Assembly: GCF_026213295.1 (NCBI RefSeq) | Contig: NC_079422.1 | Span: 24,830,686 to 24,894,685 of the forward strand | Source: Gadus chalcogrammus | Lineage: Eukaryota; Chordata; Actinopteri; Gadiformes; Gadidae | DNA: 64,000 nt | Direction of reading: 5' to 3' | Shown here: positions 22,529 to 34,655 of the stretch, one piece after another | Position numbering within the stretch: the stretch's first letter is position 1 | Layout: every line of letters starts with the position of its first letter | Position numbers and translations under genes: made by a program | Notes under the pieces: generated by a model | What the model was told of the DNA's origin: nothing | The model's database searches: none | The model's input: only the letters and a program-made list of their open reading frames with translations

Positions 22529-23070
22529 CTGTCGAAGACGTAACTGCCAAAATAGTTCCATAGCTAACAGTTTATCTCCAGCTCCCGTTAGCTGTGTGCT
22601 CCCCTCACTCCCTTCGGAGCAGAGTGGTCCATGTGGGCTGCGCACACGCAGTCAGCAGAGTGCCGCTGAGTCCTTGGTGAACGTTGTGTCTCATCATCAG
22701 AATGAGGGTTTGATAAACTCCCCCACGCCTCCATTACCGAACGGCCTTGGTCTTCAATATACAAATCTGAAAGTAAAATGCTTTAAGTCAAATTTTTCCA
22801 AAACAGAGCGTCAGCCTTCTACCACGGCACGGTCAGTGCTCTTCCACGTTGCAGCGAGGGCGGGGCAGGGAGGGTAATAAACAACCGAGCGTTGACGTCG
22901 TTGATGATGTATGGACGGAATTAACACGGAGACGTAGCGTCGCACCTGACCTGCGTGGGCGGGCCCGGGCTGCCCCACAGGGCGGCTGCTGATGTTGAGG
23001 ATTTGGCAAGCAGCGTCTGAACAGTTGATTGACAGTGCAATTATTGCAGTACACAAAATCACACATGCAC
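22529..23070. other. non-coding sequence, no gene seen
   Basis: No protein similarity is evident in any frame. The overlapping minus-strand frames at 22811-23215 run into the CA-rich tract. Confidence 0.45.
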
Positions 23071-23081
23071 GCTGAATCACA

Positions 23082-23135
23082 CGCACACACACACGCACAC
23101 GCACACGCTCGCACATGCACACACACACACACACC
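23082..23135. repeat. interrupted (CA)n microsatellite
   Basis: CACACA runs are interrupted by CGCACACG and CTCGCACATG. Confidence 0.85.
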
Positions 23136-25017
23136 CTCAACACAAACACGATTCGGTGGATCCGGTTGATAAATTGGATGCATCTTTTCTCATTCATTAT
23201 TTCTTTATCAAACACAAAGCGTCAGTCTTTTTTTTTTATTGTTACTTTATCCTACATGGAGAGTGTATCCTATTTTCGTCATTCATCCTTGGTTGAATGA
23301 TTTGCACTTCATAACTAGACAGCGACAGATGCCCGCGTGCATCTAAAGCTCATCGGCACCACGCGTGCGACATGTCAGCGTACCACTCATCCGTCAGCCC
23401 ACGTCACCATTTGTTTACAGTGCCACGCTGCGTCGCGTCTCCCCCACTCGACGAGCGATCAGCTCTCAGAGCTCACCTCTCTGTGGCATCACACCCGCGA
23501 TGATGTCGCCCCACTGCCCCGATCATCGGATGATTATGCGTCTCAGACAGCATTAACTTAATCATGAGCTCTGAGGTTCCACCGGGCGATTTCCCTTGCC
23601 GCGGTGCACGCTAGAGTAAACCTGGGGGATGGTCTGATGGGATGCAGTGATGATCTCCCCTCCCGGCGTTGTGCGCTCATGACTGTGACCGGGGCCTCTG
23701 GGGGAGACGGAGATGATCGCTGTGGCCCCCGCCCCTCCCCCCCCCCCCCCCCACGTGTGGAGGCTTCTGTAACGAAAGACCACCATGCCGCTCTTCTGGC
23801 TGTCTTCCATTCCGAGTTTGCCAACAGAATCATCTTCACTTAGGAAACCCATTCCGGGTGAAGTGACGCGGCAACGTGATGTGTCAAAGTAAAAGTGTTT
23901 TGGCTTCAGCTCTGGGTGCTTCTTCTGATGTTTAAGGCAAAGATACATATGTCTTAGTTGATGATATGCTTCAATATTCGCACATCAGAGGCCTTTGCTT
24001 TTGGTGCAGAGAGAACCACACAAACCTAATAACCTGACAATTTTAGCAATACATCCCTTTTTTTTCTTCTTCCCTTGAACAGTTAATTTAAGAACTAGAA
24101 ACCAAAGAAGACAAAATGTTTTGTTCAGACATTTTTATGTCAGCTCATTTAATTGCTCCCTGTGGATGTCCTGGAAGACCTTATTTTACGCTTTCCCAGA
24201 AAAAGACAAACACCACCAGAACCATTTGCTTCTAACTTGATATCGTTGTATTTCAGCCTCTGCTCCCTATCAAACATGCAGCGCTGCCTTGGTAAACAGC
24301 CTCAGGGTTGATACTTAAGCCGTATCACAGACACAGAGAAAAGACCATCTTCAATCTGGATATTTTTTGACCCATTTCCACAAAAGTCATCTTTAAGCAG
24401 CAGGGTATAACTCACAGAGTGCTTCGCCACACAGCCCTGTTTGAAACGGCGGACATTCAATCGAAACCCCGGACTGCAAACATCGTCAAGTGTACCCCAT
24501 GTATCACTTTAATTAGGTTTTAGATCAAAAATTATTCAGTCTGGAGTGTATTGGATTGCATATTCTCACAAAAACATAAAGTAAATTGCTTTCACACGTG
24601 TACCACTACTGTCCCCTGTTGAAGAACAGTATTGCTGAGAATGACTTCCATAGGAGAAAACAGATGGGAAAAACCTGCTTGTTTCGACGTGTCATTTAAC
24701 TCTGTTCGCTTCGCACAAAGAACCTGTTCAATGTCTGTCATCTCCGGGCGGGCTGACACAGGCGCCATCCACCGTGATGCACATGACAGCGGACTCAATT
24801 ATTCATCTGCCAACGCCATGCTTTCCATTTCAGAGGGGAAGGCACCCTTTCTTCTCTACTAGTGTTTTAAATGAAAACAGGTCAAGAGCAGATACTGGTG
24901 TGTCGCTAGTTTAGTTCTGTAAAGTTTAATTTGTTTTTTAATCGGACATGTGTGCGCACTGCCCGACAGTGGGGGAATACTAAATAATACGATCGCCAAG
25001 CGACAGTCAGATACACA
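23136..25017. other. non-coding sequence with one poly(C) run
   Basis: C16 is at 23737-23752 within a GC-rich patch. The 93- and 128-codon minus-strand frames at 23558-23948 owe Gly-rich stretches to it. The remainder (23900-24900) is AT-rich, complex DNA with no exon seen. Confidence 0.5.
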
Positions 25018-25067
25018 CAGATATACACACACACACACACACCCACACACACACACACCCACACCCA

Positions 25068-25116
<49 letters not shown>

Positions 25117-25141
25117 CCACACACAAACGCAAACACACACG
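25014..25141. repeat. (CA)n / (CACACC)n microsatellite
   Basis: CACACA runs are interleaved with CACCCACACC variants at 25038-25075 and followed by a purer CA run to about 25114. Val/Cys and Thr/His frames across it are artefacts. Confidence 0.95.
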
Positions 25142-25680
25142 GACACTGTTGAAGTTGACATTATCGACATCAACTGAGGCCTCAAGTTAAGCTCAAGCCG
25201 GAGTGTGAACAAAGGACCAGCATGGCTGAGGGGAAGACGGCGACAGCATCGGGGGCCCGTTTGTGAAGCTCTCCAGGAAGCCCACAAAAAGGTTATTGAG
25301 TCCGAGCACCAAAGTGGCTATTCCACACAAAATTATATTTCGATTTCCTTTAAAAAATCTTAATCAGAAGGCAGAGCGGCCGGCGGTGAACAAGGTGATT
25401 GTTACAACCTCCATTGACTCCCACCAATATTATCCATGGATAATCAATAAGTCCCTCAAAATGCATATCGATGCGGCTGCATCTTTGGGAGCTGAGGAAG
25501 CCCATGTTGGGGATCGCAACACAAGGTATGAAGAGAATTGATTTCCCAGAGATACAAATAGACGTCCTCTGAAGGAAGGAGCTGGAGGAGGGGGAGAAAC
25601 AAATATTGGCTCCTTCAGCACAGGAATGAGCTTGTATTTATCTATCTCCGCGGGACAGCCGATATCATGACAATGTGCTG
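25142..25680. other. non-coding sequence, no gene seen
   Basis: Frames of 86-92 codons on opposite strands overlap at 25263-25690 and neither is recognisable. Confidence 0.45.
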
Positions 25681-25810
25681 CTGAGAACATGGTTTAGATA
25701 AGCCAGCCATCAGTAGATCTACCGAGGGGAGTTTAACCCCTTGTGTGGCTGAGAACATGGTTAAGATGAGCCAGCCAGCACAAGCTCTACCGAGGGGAGT
25801 TTAACCCCTT
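25681..25810. repeat. two 62-bp direct repeats, 6 bases apart
   Basis: Unit one is 25681-25742 and unit two 25749-25810. Both run from CTGAGAACATGGTT to CCGAGGGGAGTTTAACCCC, differing in about eight positions in the middle. Each unit ends in a short inverted repeat, GGGG..TTTAACCCC. The origin (local duplication or paired short elements) is not clear. Confidence 0.85.
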
Positions 25811-27494
25811 GCTCACAAACAAACGTTGTTGCAATTGTAATCTTTTCGATTTCTTTGGGGTTTTAAAAAAACAACGTTAAAATAGATTTTGATGAACTAT
25901 AGTGACAGAATAGTAATTGTCATATCCAAACGAAGCATGGCAAAGGCAGCATTGAATAAAAACATTTGTGCTACGGCTTGTATAACTAGTGTAGATAGGA
26001 GGTGCCCACATGACCATAATGCCCTTGAGTATCTTTGCTCATAGTTATATTCAGTATATCTTTGCAATATGTGTTTCTCTTTGGACGCTGAACATATCCC
26101 TTGATGGTTTCCGCTCTGCAGAGTTGCCGTGGAGGAGCTGTGGGTGAAAAAAGAAGACATCAAGGAAATGGATAGAGGAGGAGGAGGGCCTTCTCGATGA
26201 AGAGAAAGTAAGCGACAAGTCACACATTGGACATAGCAATCGAGACATGACACCCTGAGGTGCTGGGTTACAACGACATGAGTTTGGCCAACTTGACAGA
26301 ATCCTTTCCAGTAGGCTAGTGTTTGCGTGGTCACCGGTGTTCCTGATGTCGGACGCGCCACCGGCGGGATTTCATTCACACCTTAATTGAATTGTTGTTA
26401 TTATGAGGCCTGGCTGTATTGGTAGACTCAAAAGGTGCTGTAATATTAATACTTATTTAGTCTTCTAGGGTTTCCCTCAGGATTAGGTTTTCCATGGTGG
26501 CGCTCCAACAAGTTAGCGGCGGCCATAGAGCGAGGGGTTTAATAAAGAAGGCTTTTAATAATGAACGCATTAAGCAGCTGTTTCCGTGTTTAAACGAAAG
26601 CAAAATATACTAGAAGCTCCACCTGCTAATAGGCCTAATAACAGGTGGTTAATTGACCGTGAATAGAACAGGTTGGCATGTTCCGACATAACATACCCCA
26701 GGTGGGACTTCTCTTTTGGGTGAACTGTGCGAGTCCTGCCCTGCAATTTCTTCAAAACTTTGCAGAAACACGTTCAAAGAACATATTTGTAGGCCCACTC
26801 TACCACCATGGAGGCTGTGTGTCCTTGGTTACTATTAGCTTACAGTACATTGAAGCTCTGCCCTACCCATGCCGGACTCGGGGCGATGAGTGGATGCGAA
26901 CACCACTGATACCCACGCAGCGTTCCTGCGTGATATTCCAAATTACCCATTTTGATAAAATAACGCTGATGTTTGAAGGAGGTGAACCGCTTTCGAAATT
27001 AGAAGGAAAATATGTTCAGTTGATAAAAGCCAGAGATATGCTGGCTCCGATTCAGACAGAGAAAGATTCAAATAACATAACATTCCCCGCTGTGAAAGTG
27101 TTCGATAGCAGTACAGGCTCACTGTAGGCATTCGCCTTGAGATTCATTAACATAAACCAGTATACTATAGATTTTTCGTGTGCGCCTCAGAGAGGTTGAA
27201 CCCTCAATGAAAGATAGAACTTGTTTTGTAATTCAGGCGTCAGGGAAGCACTGATTACGTGAGACCGAGGTGAAAGGCCGGCTACACATGTAAGAAGCTT
27301 AGAGGTCCTGTTCGCACAAGAAAACTCATCTATTTTCTTACCAGAGTTCTAGTTCACCTGTTTCAGCATTCAAGGTCTGTGCAAGTTGTACATGTGGTAA
27401 CAAGGTTACAATCAGTAGGCAGTCTGCTTGCTGAGGCATATCTCGCTAAACTGCCTGGAACATACTCAACAGAAAACGGAACTACCATGTAATA
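25811..27494. other. non-coding sequence, no gene seen
   Basis: The longest frames are a minus-strand frame of 160 codons at 25897-26379 and a plus-strand frame of 149 codons at 26678-27127. I could not link either to a protein family, codon use is unremarkable, and there is no supporting splice context. Confidence 0.45.
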
Positions 27495-28234
27495 TAGGGT
27501 GACCAGATTCACTGAAAGTAAAACCCGGACACTTTGCACGTGACCGTAGTGCTCGTGCATGTGAGGTCATAGACGCAGATTTTAGACTCAATTTCAGCAA
27601 ATAGGATTACTGCTCACAACATAGCCTAATGGGAAAATTTTGAATATTTACTCATTTACACCTATTTACACATTTAAGAGAAAATATGAAAAGACATTGA
27701 ATGAGTTTCGTGTTGGACTATCTTTATTTTTATGAATTAGCCTGCTGAGCAAAGTTTTGGAATATACCAAAAATATAAATATATTAGTTGTAGGAGTGAA
27801 ATTGCTCCAATATCGATTTGTTTGCTGACAGCCTGCTGCTGTGGAATTGTTGACAGGTGCAACGTCTTTAAGCTAGGCGCGGTCATGCGGTTCCTCTCAT
27901 CAGTCCAAGTATTGTTCAGTATGGAAAAGATCCGCTCAACGGGAGCATTTGTGCCAGGCAGACATATGGATGAACATGAACATCTCCGCCCAATGCTCGT
28001 CCGCTGGTTTTCCATCAGCATTCCACTGTGCAACGATCCCTGTTGTGTATGCACTCATGCATGAGGTTTCGTCAAACAAGTTAATGATCAGGCTATATTA
28101 AGACCACGTTGGCTATGTAATGGGAACAGGGAACATTATAGTGGTTGGTGGAAACCGGGACATTTAGCCTCCCGACAGGCTTTTGACGGGACTCAGGGAC
28201 CCGCAACTCAAAACCGGGACGTCTGGTCACCTTA
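27495..28234 (-). mobile_element. hAT-family DNA transposon remnant (~740 bp) with 8-bp target-site duplication
   Basis: The terminal inverted repeats are TAGGGTGACCAGA at the left and, reverse-complemented, TAAGGTGACCAGA at the right: 12 of 13 bases match. The octamer ATGTAATA stands immediately outside both ends (27487-27494 and 28235-28242). An 8-bp duplication is diagnostic of hAT transposition. The interior carries a minus-strand fragment of a hAT transposase C-terminus, so this is an internally deleted derivative rather than a MITE of unrelated content. Confidence 0.92.
27737..28054 (-). pseudogene. hAT transposase C-terminal fragment (dimerisation domain)
   Basis: The 105-codon frame contains NAPVERIFSILNNTWTDERN at about residues 36-55, followed by RMTAPSLKTL. 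This matches the pattern of the hAT dimerisation domain: a small residue, xVERxFS, a short helix, then RNR and a Leu-rich helix. The catalytic DDE part and the N-terminal BED-type zinc finger are absent, so the product could not transpose. The fragment lies inside a hAT element defined by its own terminal repeats and target duplication, which independently supports the call. Residues after about 70 look random. Confidence 0.85.
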
Positions 28235-28768
28235 ATGTAATATTTACAAGCCGTTCAAGAAAAAAAATATTGCTAAAATGTATGGAGCTAACGAGTGCTA
28301 ACTGGCGAATGAGTATCAAGTAACACACTGGGTTCTACCAATTACTTGAAATGGACTTGGTAAACATTTTTTAATTATTTATCGGCTATTTATTATTTAT
28401 TCATCTTCCTTTATAGAATCATGTTGTTATTGACATGTACACAAAGCATGTGACATGTACCAAGGCTGTGCTGAAAGATTGCGTTTCGACCAACAGTGAA
28501 CCCTGATCAGTCCCAAATGTCTAGTTGTCCCCAGAGGGTTGCCTTTAAATGTTTTTTGTAATTGTGTTACTTTTTAACTAGCTTGTATTTTGAATGACCT
28601 GGACATACCTGTAGCCTATTCAATGCTGATCGATAATTATTTAAATTAACCTATCAATAAACTCACATGCTCTAACAAATCTATATAGTTCCCATATTAG
28701 AAAGGCTGGCCAGACCGTACCTCTCTCTTTGTTTACAAGAATCATACTTTCAACCCCTCCCACTTAGG

Positions 28769-29123
28769 CCAGCCATTCAAGCTATGCTAGTTTACTCCAC
28801 TCAGCCAGTCGAGCTACCCTAGTTCATGCCACCCAGCTAGCTGAGCTACGCTAGTTCGCGCCCCAGAGGTAGCCGAGCTGCGCTAGTTCTGAGCTAGCCG
28901 AGCTACGCTGGTTCACGGCCCCCAGCTAGCTGAGCTATGCTAGTTCATGCCCCCAAGCTAGCCGAGCTGCGCTAGTTCACGCCACCGAGCCAGCCGAGCT
29001 ACGCTAGTTCACATTACCCAGTTACACAACTAGCCGAGCTATGCTAGTTCACGCCCCCCAGCAAGCCGAGCTACGCTATTTCACGCCATCCAGCTAGCTG
29101 AGCTACGCTAGGTCGCGTCACAG
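28769..29123. repeat. ~32-bp minisatellite, about 11 units
   Basis: The consensus is near AGCTAGCCGAGCTACGCTAG followed by TTCACGCCCCCC. Units vary between about 24 and 41 bases because of indels, and share the core GAGCTACGCTAGTTC. Several AGCTAGCT palindromes recur. The array begins about 530 bases beyond the hAT element. Confidence 0.9.
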
Positions 29124-32100
29124 AGTTGCACAGCCAGTCAGTGGACAGAACTTTGTTACTGGGGTTTTTTTAATTCTGAAAGTGTCCCACCTTCTCACTG
29201 GGAGGTGCTCCATCATACACACAAAAACCCTTCCCAAATTGCATTTTCACAGCGAGATTCAAAGCCGGATCCAGAGACGTAACTGTCACAGGATCAGTTA
29301 TGTATATCACATTATACCCAGCTAAGGTGTAATTTGGTAAGAAATAAATCGTGTGCAAACCAAAACAGCTTTTAGAAAGCAGCTTACCGGAACTTAAACG
29401 CTGAGCAGTTTTCCATTTCTGGTCAGCCGTATTTGATGAAGGCCGCCCTCTGAAAGCCTGCCGTTAATATTTTACTGGCGGAGAGAATGGCAGTAATCAC
29501 TTGCCCAGTACGACCTTCCCTATTATTCCCTGAGTGTCTCGCACACTACTCAGAAACCCACAAACATGTACACAACCCCGGAAGAAGATGACGATGATGA
29601 TGATGGACTCTCTGATAAAACGTGTGCTCGCTGAAATTTTACGATTGAAGAATTGAGTGCTTGTAAATGTGTGTAACCCTTGGCCAGTCCGTGGTTTTGT
29701 TCTGTATTAGGCCACAGAACTGGATGGGTTGCTTTCCATTCTCAGAGGTCAGCTCACACTCCTGGGAGTTGGCTGTACATCTATTTCCTGGTTCCCCTCA
29801 CTCCAGACACACCATTAAGGGTCAAATTAGCTGCCTGACTCCCTCTAAATCTGCTGTCTGCAGTGACACGATTTGGGGCAATTTCACAAAATGTAAATGC
29901 CCTGATTCATTCAAGTGTTTGAGTCTTAACATTATATGATGGTTCCTCTGTACGGTGAGTTTTATTCTCAGTATCAAATTGATGAATTAATTCATTTATT
30001 GATGAATCATATTTAAGTACATGTAGCACCGTGTGAGATCACACACAACGAAAAGTGGAAGGAAAAAGAATAAAACACAGAAAAGCCAGGGACGCTAATC
30101 TCCAACTAGAACACATCCAACCCCATCATGGAAACCAGTGGAAGGAACACTGAATATCAGAGATGCTTCTAATGGGGATCCTATTGGTTGTCTTGAAAAC
30201 ACATCCAACCCCAATAGTTGGTACATTTAGCGGAATTGGAAGGGAATTTTCTTCAAGCGTGAATAGGGGAGCTTACTGAGGACATCTTGTTCGGCAAGAT
30301 AAGTACAAGCTGTTGTTTGAGTTTGTAAAAGCAAAACTTAAGCCCGGTATCTACACAGCCTCCGTTATCCCACTTTGTCCCCAAGACAAAACAATATCAA
30401 GTAGCCTATACAACGCTTGGAAACGTGTGGAAGGCGTCAACATTAAACGAAACAAACTACAAACTCTCTGATAAGATTTTTTGCAATTAAAAGTATACTA
30501 CAGGGAAACTGAGACATAATCGAAAAGCCTTAACCACCCGGAGCGACGATTTATCACAAGGAGGCTGGTGTCTGATGAAAAAGCTTCAAAGCACAGTGTG
30601 TTTAACTCCATCACGAGGTGCGAGTACGGGCACCTTCCAAGATGCGGATGGGAAGGCTACGCATCAGGGCTGTGAAATGCAATATGTGGGTGGCACAGGC
30701 CATCCAGAAAGAGCCCCCCGACATCAGAGGAAAGAGTAGAATAAACCGCGCTGTCAGGAACTATGTTAAGGTTAGTCATCCGGGGTCTAGTGGCTGTGTT
30801 GTCGTCAGTCCTCCCAGGGTTCCCATCCGGAGATGTGTGCGCTGACACATGGGGGGGAGGGAAATGTGCAAATGTCTTCAGGATGAATGCCATCGCACGA
30901 GGTGAACGTCTGAGGCAATAGATGCTTTGATATACACTTGTTTATTCCCAGAGTCAGGTGGCAGTGTGACCTATTGTACTATTTGAAATAAACCTATTCC
31001 ATTATGTTTAAGATTCAACTACTGAGTGCACTGATATGATAATAGAGTCGAATAAACAGCGTAAGTAAATGATGATCAACCACAGAACGTCCACCTACCC
31101 AAAGACAACAGCGCCACATAAATGCGCTGATAAGCGTCCGGATCCCCCATGTGGGCGAGGCTTCACGCTGCTATGCGTCGTGTTGGAGCAGCAGCAGGAG
31201 AGATAGTGTCTGCGGGTGTTATTCCAAGTTATAGGGACTACATAATGAAACGGGCTTTAGGGACCGTCCTCATCATCAGCCCTGTGCACATGCCCATTAA
31301 AGATTCAGGGCACCACTTGTTTTTCTGTGGCAGCGCAACAGGAGTCAATGCGGCAGATGAGCCGCCACTGACAGCAAAACGGTGACCTGAATATCACAAT
31401 ATATAACGCAGCGGCGGAGTCGGCTTCCATTATGAATTAATACGGGGGGATTACCTGCCAACGCGGAAGAGTCACGCAGTGTGATCGGGGGTTGGGTTCT
31501 ACAACCCAGTCAAATATCTCCCACCCACTTAAATACACCAACAAAACTTATTATACCAAGCAGCGAGGGTCCTTTTGTAATTTTTGTTTTTTGGGTGAGG
31601 GGGTTCCTTTGATAATATTCTCATTGGATGTGAATCAGCCTCACAAGTCCCGCTGTCTGTGGCCAACTTCCCCGGACCTCCATTAGGGTAAACGATTAGT
31701 TACCAGTTTTAGTTAGTTCAGTTACAGCCTTTGTGTCACTTGACCCAGAGTCGCCAAGGGGATGCACGTGAGTACATATTTGTTATGGCTTTTAGTATTC
31801 TTAATAATTCCACTGTATTAATCAGTGTGTTAGTCTTGCTGGTTTCCTCGACGTAATTCCTTGATCTTTTGCCAAGCTTCGGGGTTGGCGTGGTAACGAC
31901 GCCGGCAGATTGGAGGTAAACACGGCTGCTCTGAGTGGGACACATGTAGCCTTCGGAGCGTGGCGGCGGTCGAATGATGATGAAAGGTGTGGAACAGCGT
32001 CTCACTGCCAATGGCACCCCAGGGGGCACTCAGACGCCGGGGGGTCTCTCGCCGTTCCAGCCGTATTCGCCGGAAAACAAAGGAAAAAACCAACACATTG

Positions 32101-33262
32101 GGCACCGGGAAAGCACACACACTATTGTCTGGTGTAATTCTAACAATCTCGTTTAACTCCTATGAATTATTGATTAGACACAGAAAAGAATACAGAGAAT
32201 TGCGAGTCAATATTTAATCAAGCGACACAGCCCCTTTCTTCCGATGGAGGAGAGAATAGGTCTTCATTATTGTTGTAGCGGTGCCAGCCTATTCCTCCTC
32301 CCCATTGGCTCCGAGTTTCATCATGCTTACGGCGAATGACAAAGGAGACAAGTTATCTTATTATATCTCTAGCTGAATTATACATGTGATTCAGAGACCT
32401 ACTTTAGCTCTGTGCAGCCCGGGCGCCTGTACAGTGAGCCGGTCACAGGCTTTCGTCATGTTGACGAGTCAAGTCAAGTTCATTTTATTTGATGCGCCCT
32501 CAATCAGACTCAGAGTCTCAAAGAGGCTCCCAGGCCATGTACTTGTGACGAGGTGTTGGCAGGCCTCTGTGATTGCGGTTCCCTTCAGACATGTTGTGAG
32601 ACGCTCCAGAAGCATACATGGGTGTTAGCGGGGGCTCGATCACATGCCTGCTTTTGAATGGCCGCCGCAATGAAGAATGGCCGAACAGAGTCTGTACAGA
32701 GGTGCACTCGGCGACCATGAGTATGAAAATGTGATGTATCTCTAAGCACAGACTCGTCTGCACAAAAAGTATTATCTGCATTCAAACTGGCAAACAAAAA
32801 GGTTGCCAAATGCAACAGCACTCTGTTTGCTTTAGCACAATGAAAATAACCAAATGTCAATATGTGTGATTATCTGTGTTGATATTTGCTAACTATAATT
32901 GTCCATGTTTTCCAGCGTGAATGCGTTATATCATTTATATTCATATATTCATTCAAAACCACCATATGACTTTGTTGATGGTTGCTGTATAAGCAGCAGA
33001 AGCATAGTCTTTCCGCTAACTTCCCGATATTAGCATTCTTTAACACACATAAATATCAGTTTGTGCTTGGGCGGAAATAGTTCAATATTTAATTTCCTTT
33101 CCCATGGCCTCAGTGTGTAGGCCTTTGGTATGGATGTTGATGGTTTCATTGGATGGTTGAGTTCCTTACAAAGAACAATACTAAAGAAGAGACTATAATG
33201 ATTAACATTATTGTGGTGTGTTTCTGTGTGCTCTACGGTCCTGAGCAGCACATTGCGGGTGC
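29124..33262. other. long non-coding interval, no gene seen
   Basis: Over 4 kb contains no frame I can assign. One possible retroposon-tail phrase, GTCAAGTCAAGTTCATTTTA, lies near 32467. Sequence around 31850-32110 is more GC-rich, with overlapping 60-97 codon frames on both strands and no recognisable domain. Confidence 0.5.
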
Positions 33263-33275
33263 GGGGGGGGGGGGG
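33263..33275. repeat. poly(G) run, 13 nt
   Basis: G13 is followed by AGGTGGGGG, so the local G richness extends to about 33284. Confidence 0.9.
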
Positions 33276-33414
33276 AGGTGGGGGTTTCAGGCTGGGACGG
33301 GTTGCCAGGATGTGGGCCCTGCCCTCCAGCCGTGCTGCAGGGGCCACACAGTGAGCCCCGGGCCCCCTACAGAGGCACTCTGCGCCGGTAAAGGTTGGAT
33401 GAGGTTTTAACTTC

Positions 33415-33415
<1 letters not shown>

Positions 33416-33499
<84 letters not shown>

Positions 33500-33605
33500 G
33501 AGAAAGGGGGGATAGAGAGAGGGAGAGAGAGAGAGGGAGAGAGAGAGAGGGAGAGAGAGAGAGGGGGAGATATAGAAAGAAAGGGAGAGAGATAGAGAGA
33601 GAGAG
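33416..33605. repeat. (GA)n microsatellite and purine tract
   Basis: A pure GA run occupies 33416-33496, followed by GAGAGGGAGA-type sequence to about 33605. The minus-strand frame of 197 codons across it is a Leu-Ser repeat artefact joined to random sequence. Confidence 0.95.
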
Positions 33606-33714
33606 GCTCCTCAATTCATCCATGCTTCACTGCCGGTTAATCTTTCCCAATCAAACTGTTGTAATTTGGTGCACGGATCGCTGAACGTTTTCTCTGAAAA
33701 ATTACCAATCAATA

Positions 33715-33767
33715 TTTTTCCTCAAATTATTTTTGGGGAAAAATTTTTCCTCAAATTATTTTTGGGG
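33715..33767. repeat. 24-bp direct repeat, two units
   Basis: TTTTTCCTCAAATTATTTTT followed by GGGG occurs at 33715-33738 and again at 33744-33767 without mismatch. The spacing is 29 bases. The identity implies a very recent slippage event or a consensus error. Confidence 0.9.
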
Positions 33768-34582
33768 GGCGTAATGGAAAGATTGTGCAGTGTCGGGATG
33801 TTTGAAACATGAACAAGCATTAAGGGAAATTCGAACAGCAATAAAGCGTTTGATTGTTTGACGTGGATGTTGCTAATGTGAGACACTAATTGAATTGGAT
33901 TGCAGAATGTCTGTGTCAAATATGTATCACCTTCCCTCCATTCAACACAGAATATGTTTCCATGTTGTCACTCTTAACCTTAACAAAAACACACCTCAGT
34001 ATTTGCTAAACAGTGTATTGGCTCACCACAATCCCATCCTACAATGAGAGAACAGCTGTGTCAGAGAAACACTCTCAGAAGAATGTTTGTGTTCTACTGA
34101 GGATCCTCTTTGTGCTTTGAATAACGTTTTGTATGTGTCCTTGGTGCTCACACAAGTATGTGTGCGTGGGGGGGAAGGTAAGATGTGCTCAAACAGTGAT
34201 AGAAGTCTGTACATCAAGAAGTGCCAGTTTACTACTCTCAGCAGACTTCACAAGGTAGTTAAAGCACAAACGACTTTCTTGTAGCGGCACTTTGACACCA
34301 GGATGTTGTCATTATTTTACTAGTTTCCAAAATGTTTGGGCCATTTGTCTCCGAGAGCCAAGGCCCCCTCGGTTGAGCAGGGGTGCAGGGTTGACAGAGA
34401 GTCCAGGCCCTCTTTGTGTTTGCTGCACATGAATAATGCAGCCTCTTGCAGGGTAAGCTGAGGTTATCTCCGCCGTTCCGAACACTGAGGGGACACTAGA
34501 CATTGATCACGGCGGCAAGAGACACCGTCACGAGGACACACCCTGCACTAGTAAATAGTGTTGTCTCCTTCTCGCTCTCCTG
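33768..34582. other. non-coding sequence, no gene seen
   Basis: No assignable frame. One short G run interrupts GTGTG sequence near 34165. Confidence 0.45.
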
Positions 34583-34612
34583 GGCTGTCTCTGGCTGTCT
34601 CTGGCTGTCTCT

Positions 34613-34652
<40 letters not shown>
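34583..34652. repeat. TCTCTGGCTG 10-mer repeat leading into (CT)n
   Basis: Three to four units of TCTCTGGCTG merge into a CT dinucleotide run at 34615-34650. The arrangement suggests that the decamer array grew from the microsatellite edge. Confidence 0.85.

Positions 34653-34655
<3 letters not shown>

Noticed and set aside
26678..27127. 149-codon plus-strand frame
   Set aside because: Longest non-repetitive frame in its region, but I recognise no family, no splice context and no codon bias. Most likely chance.
28769..29123. CRISPR-like array
   Set aside because: Units are contiguous with no unique spacers and vary in length. This is a eukaryotic minisatellite.
33030..33623. 197-codon minus-strand frame
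   Set aside because: The N-terminal half is Leu-Ser from the GA array and the remainder has no recognisable domain.
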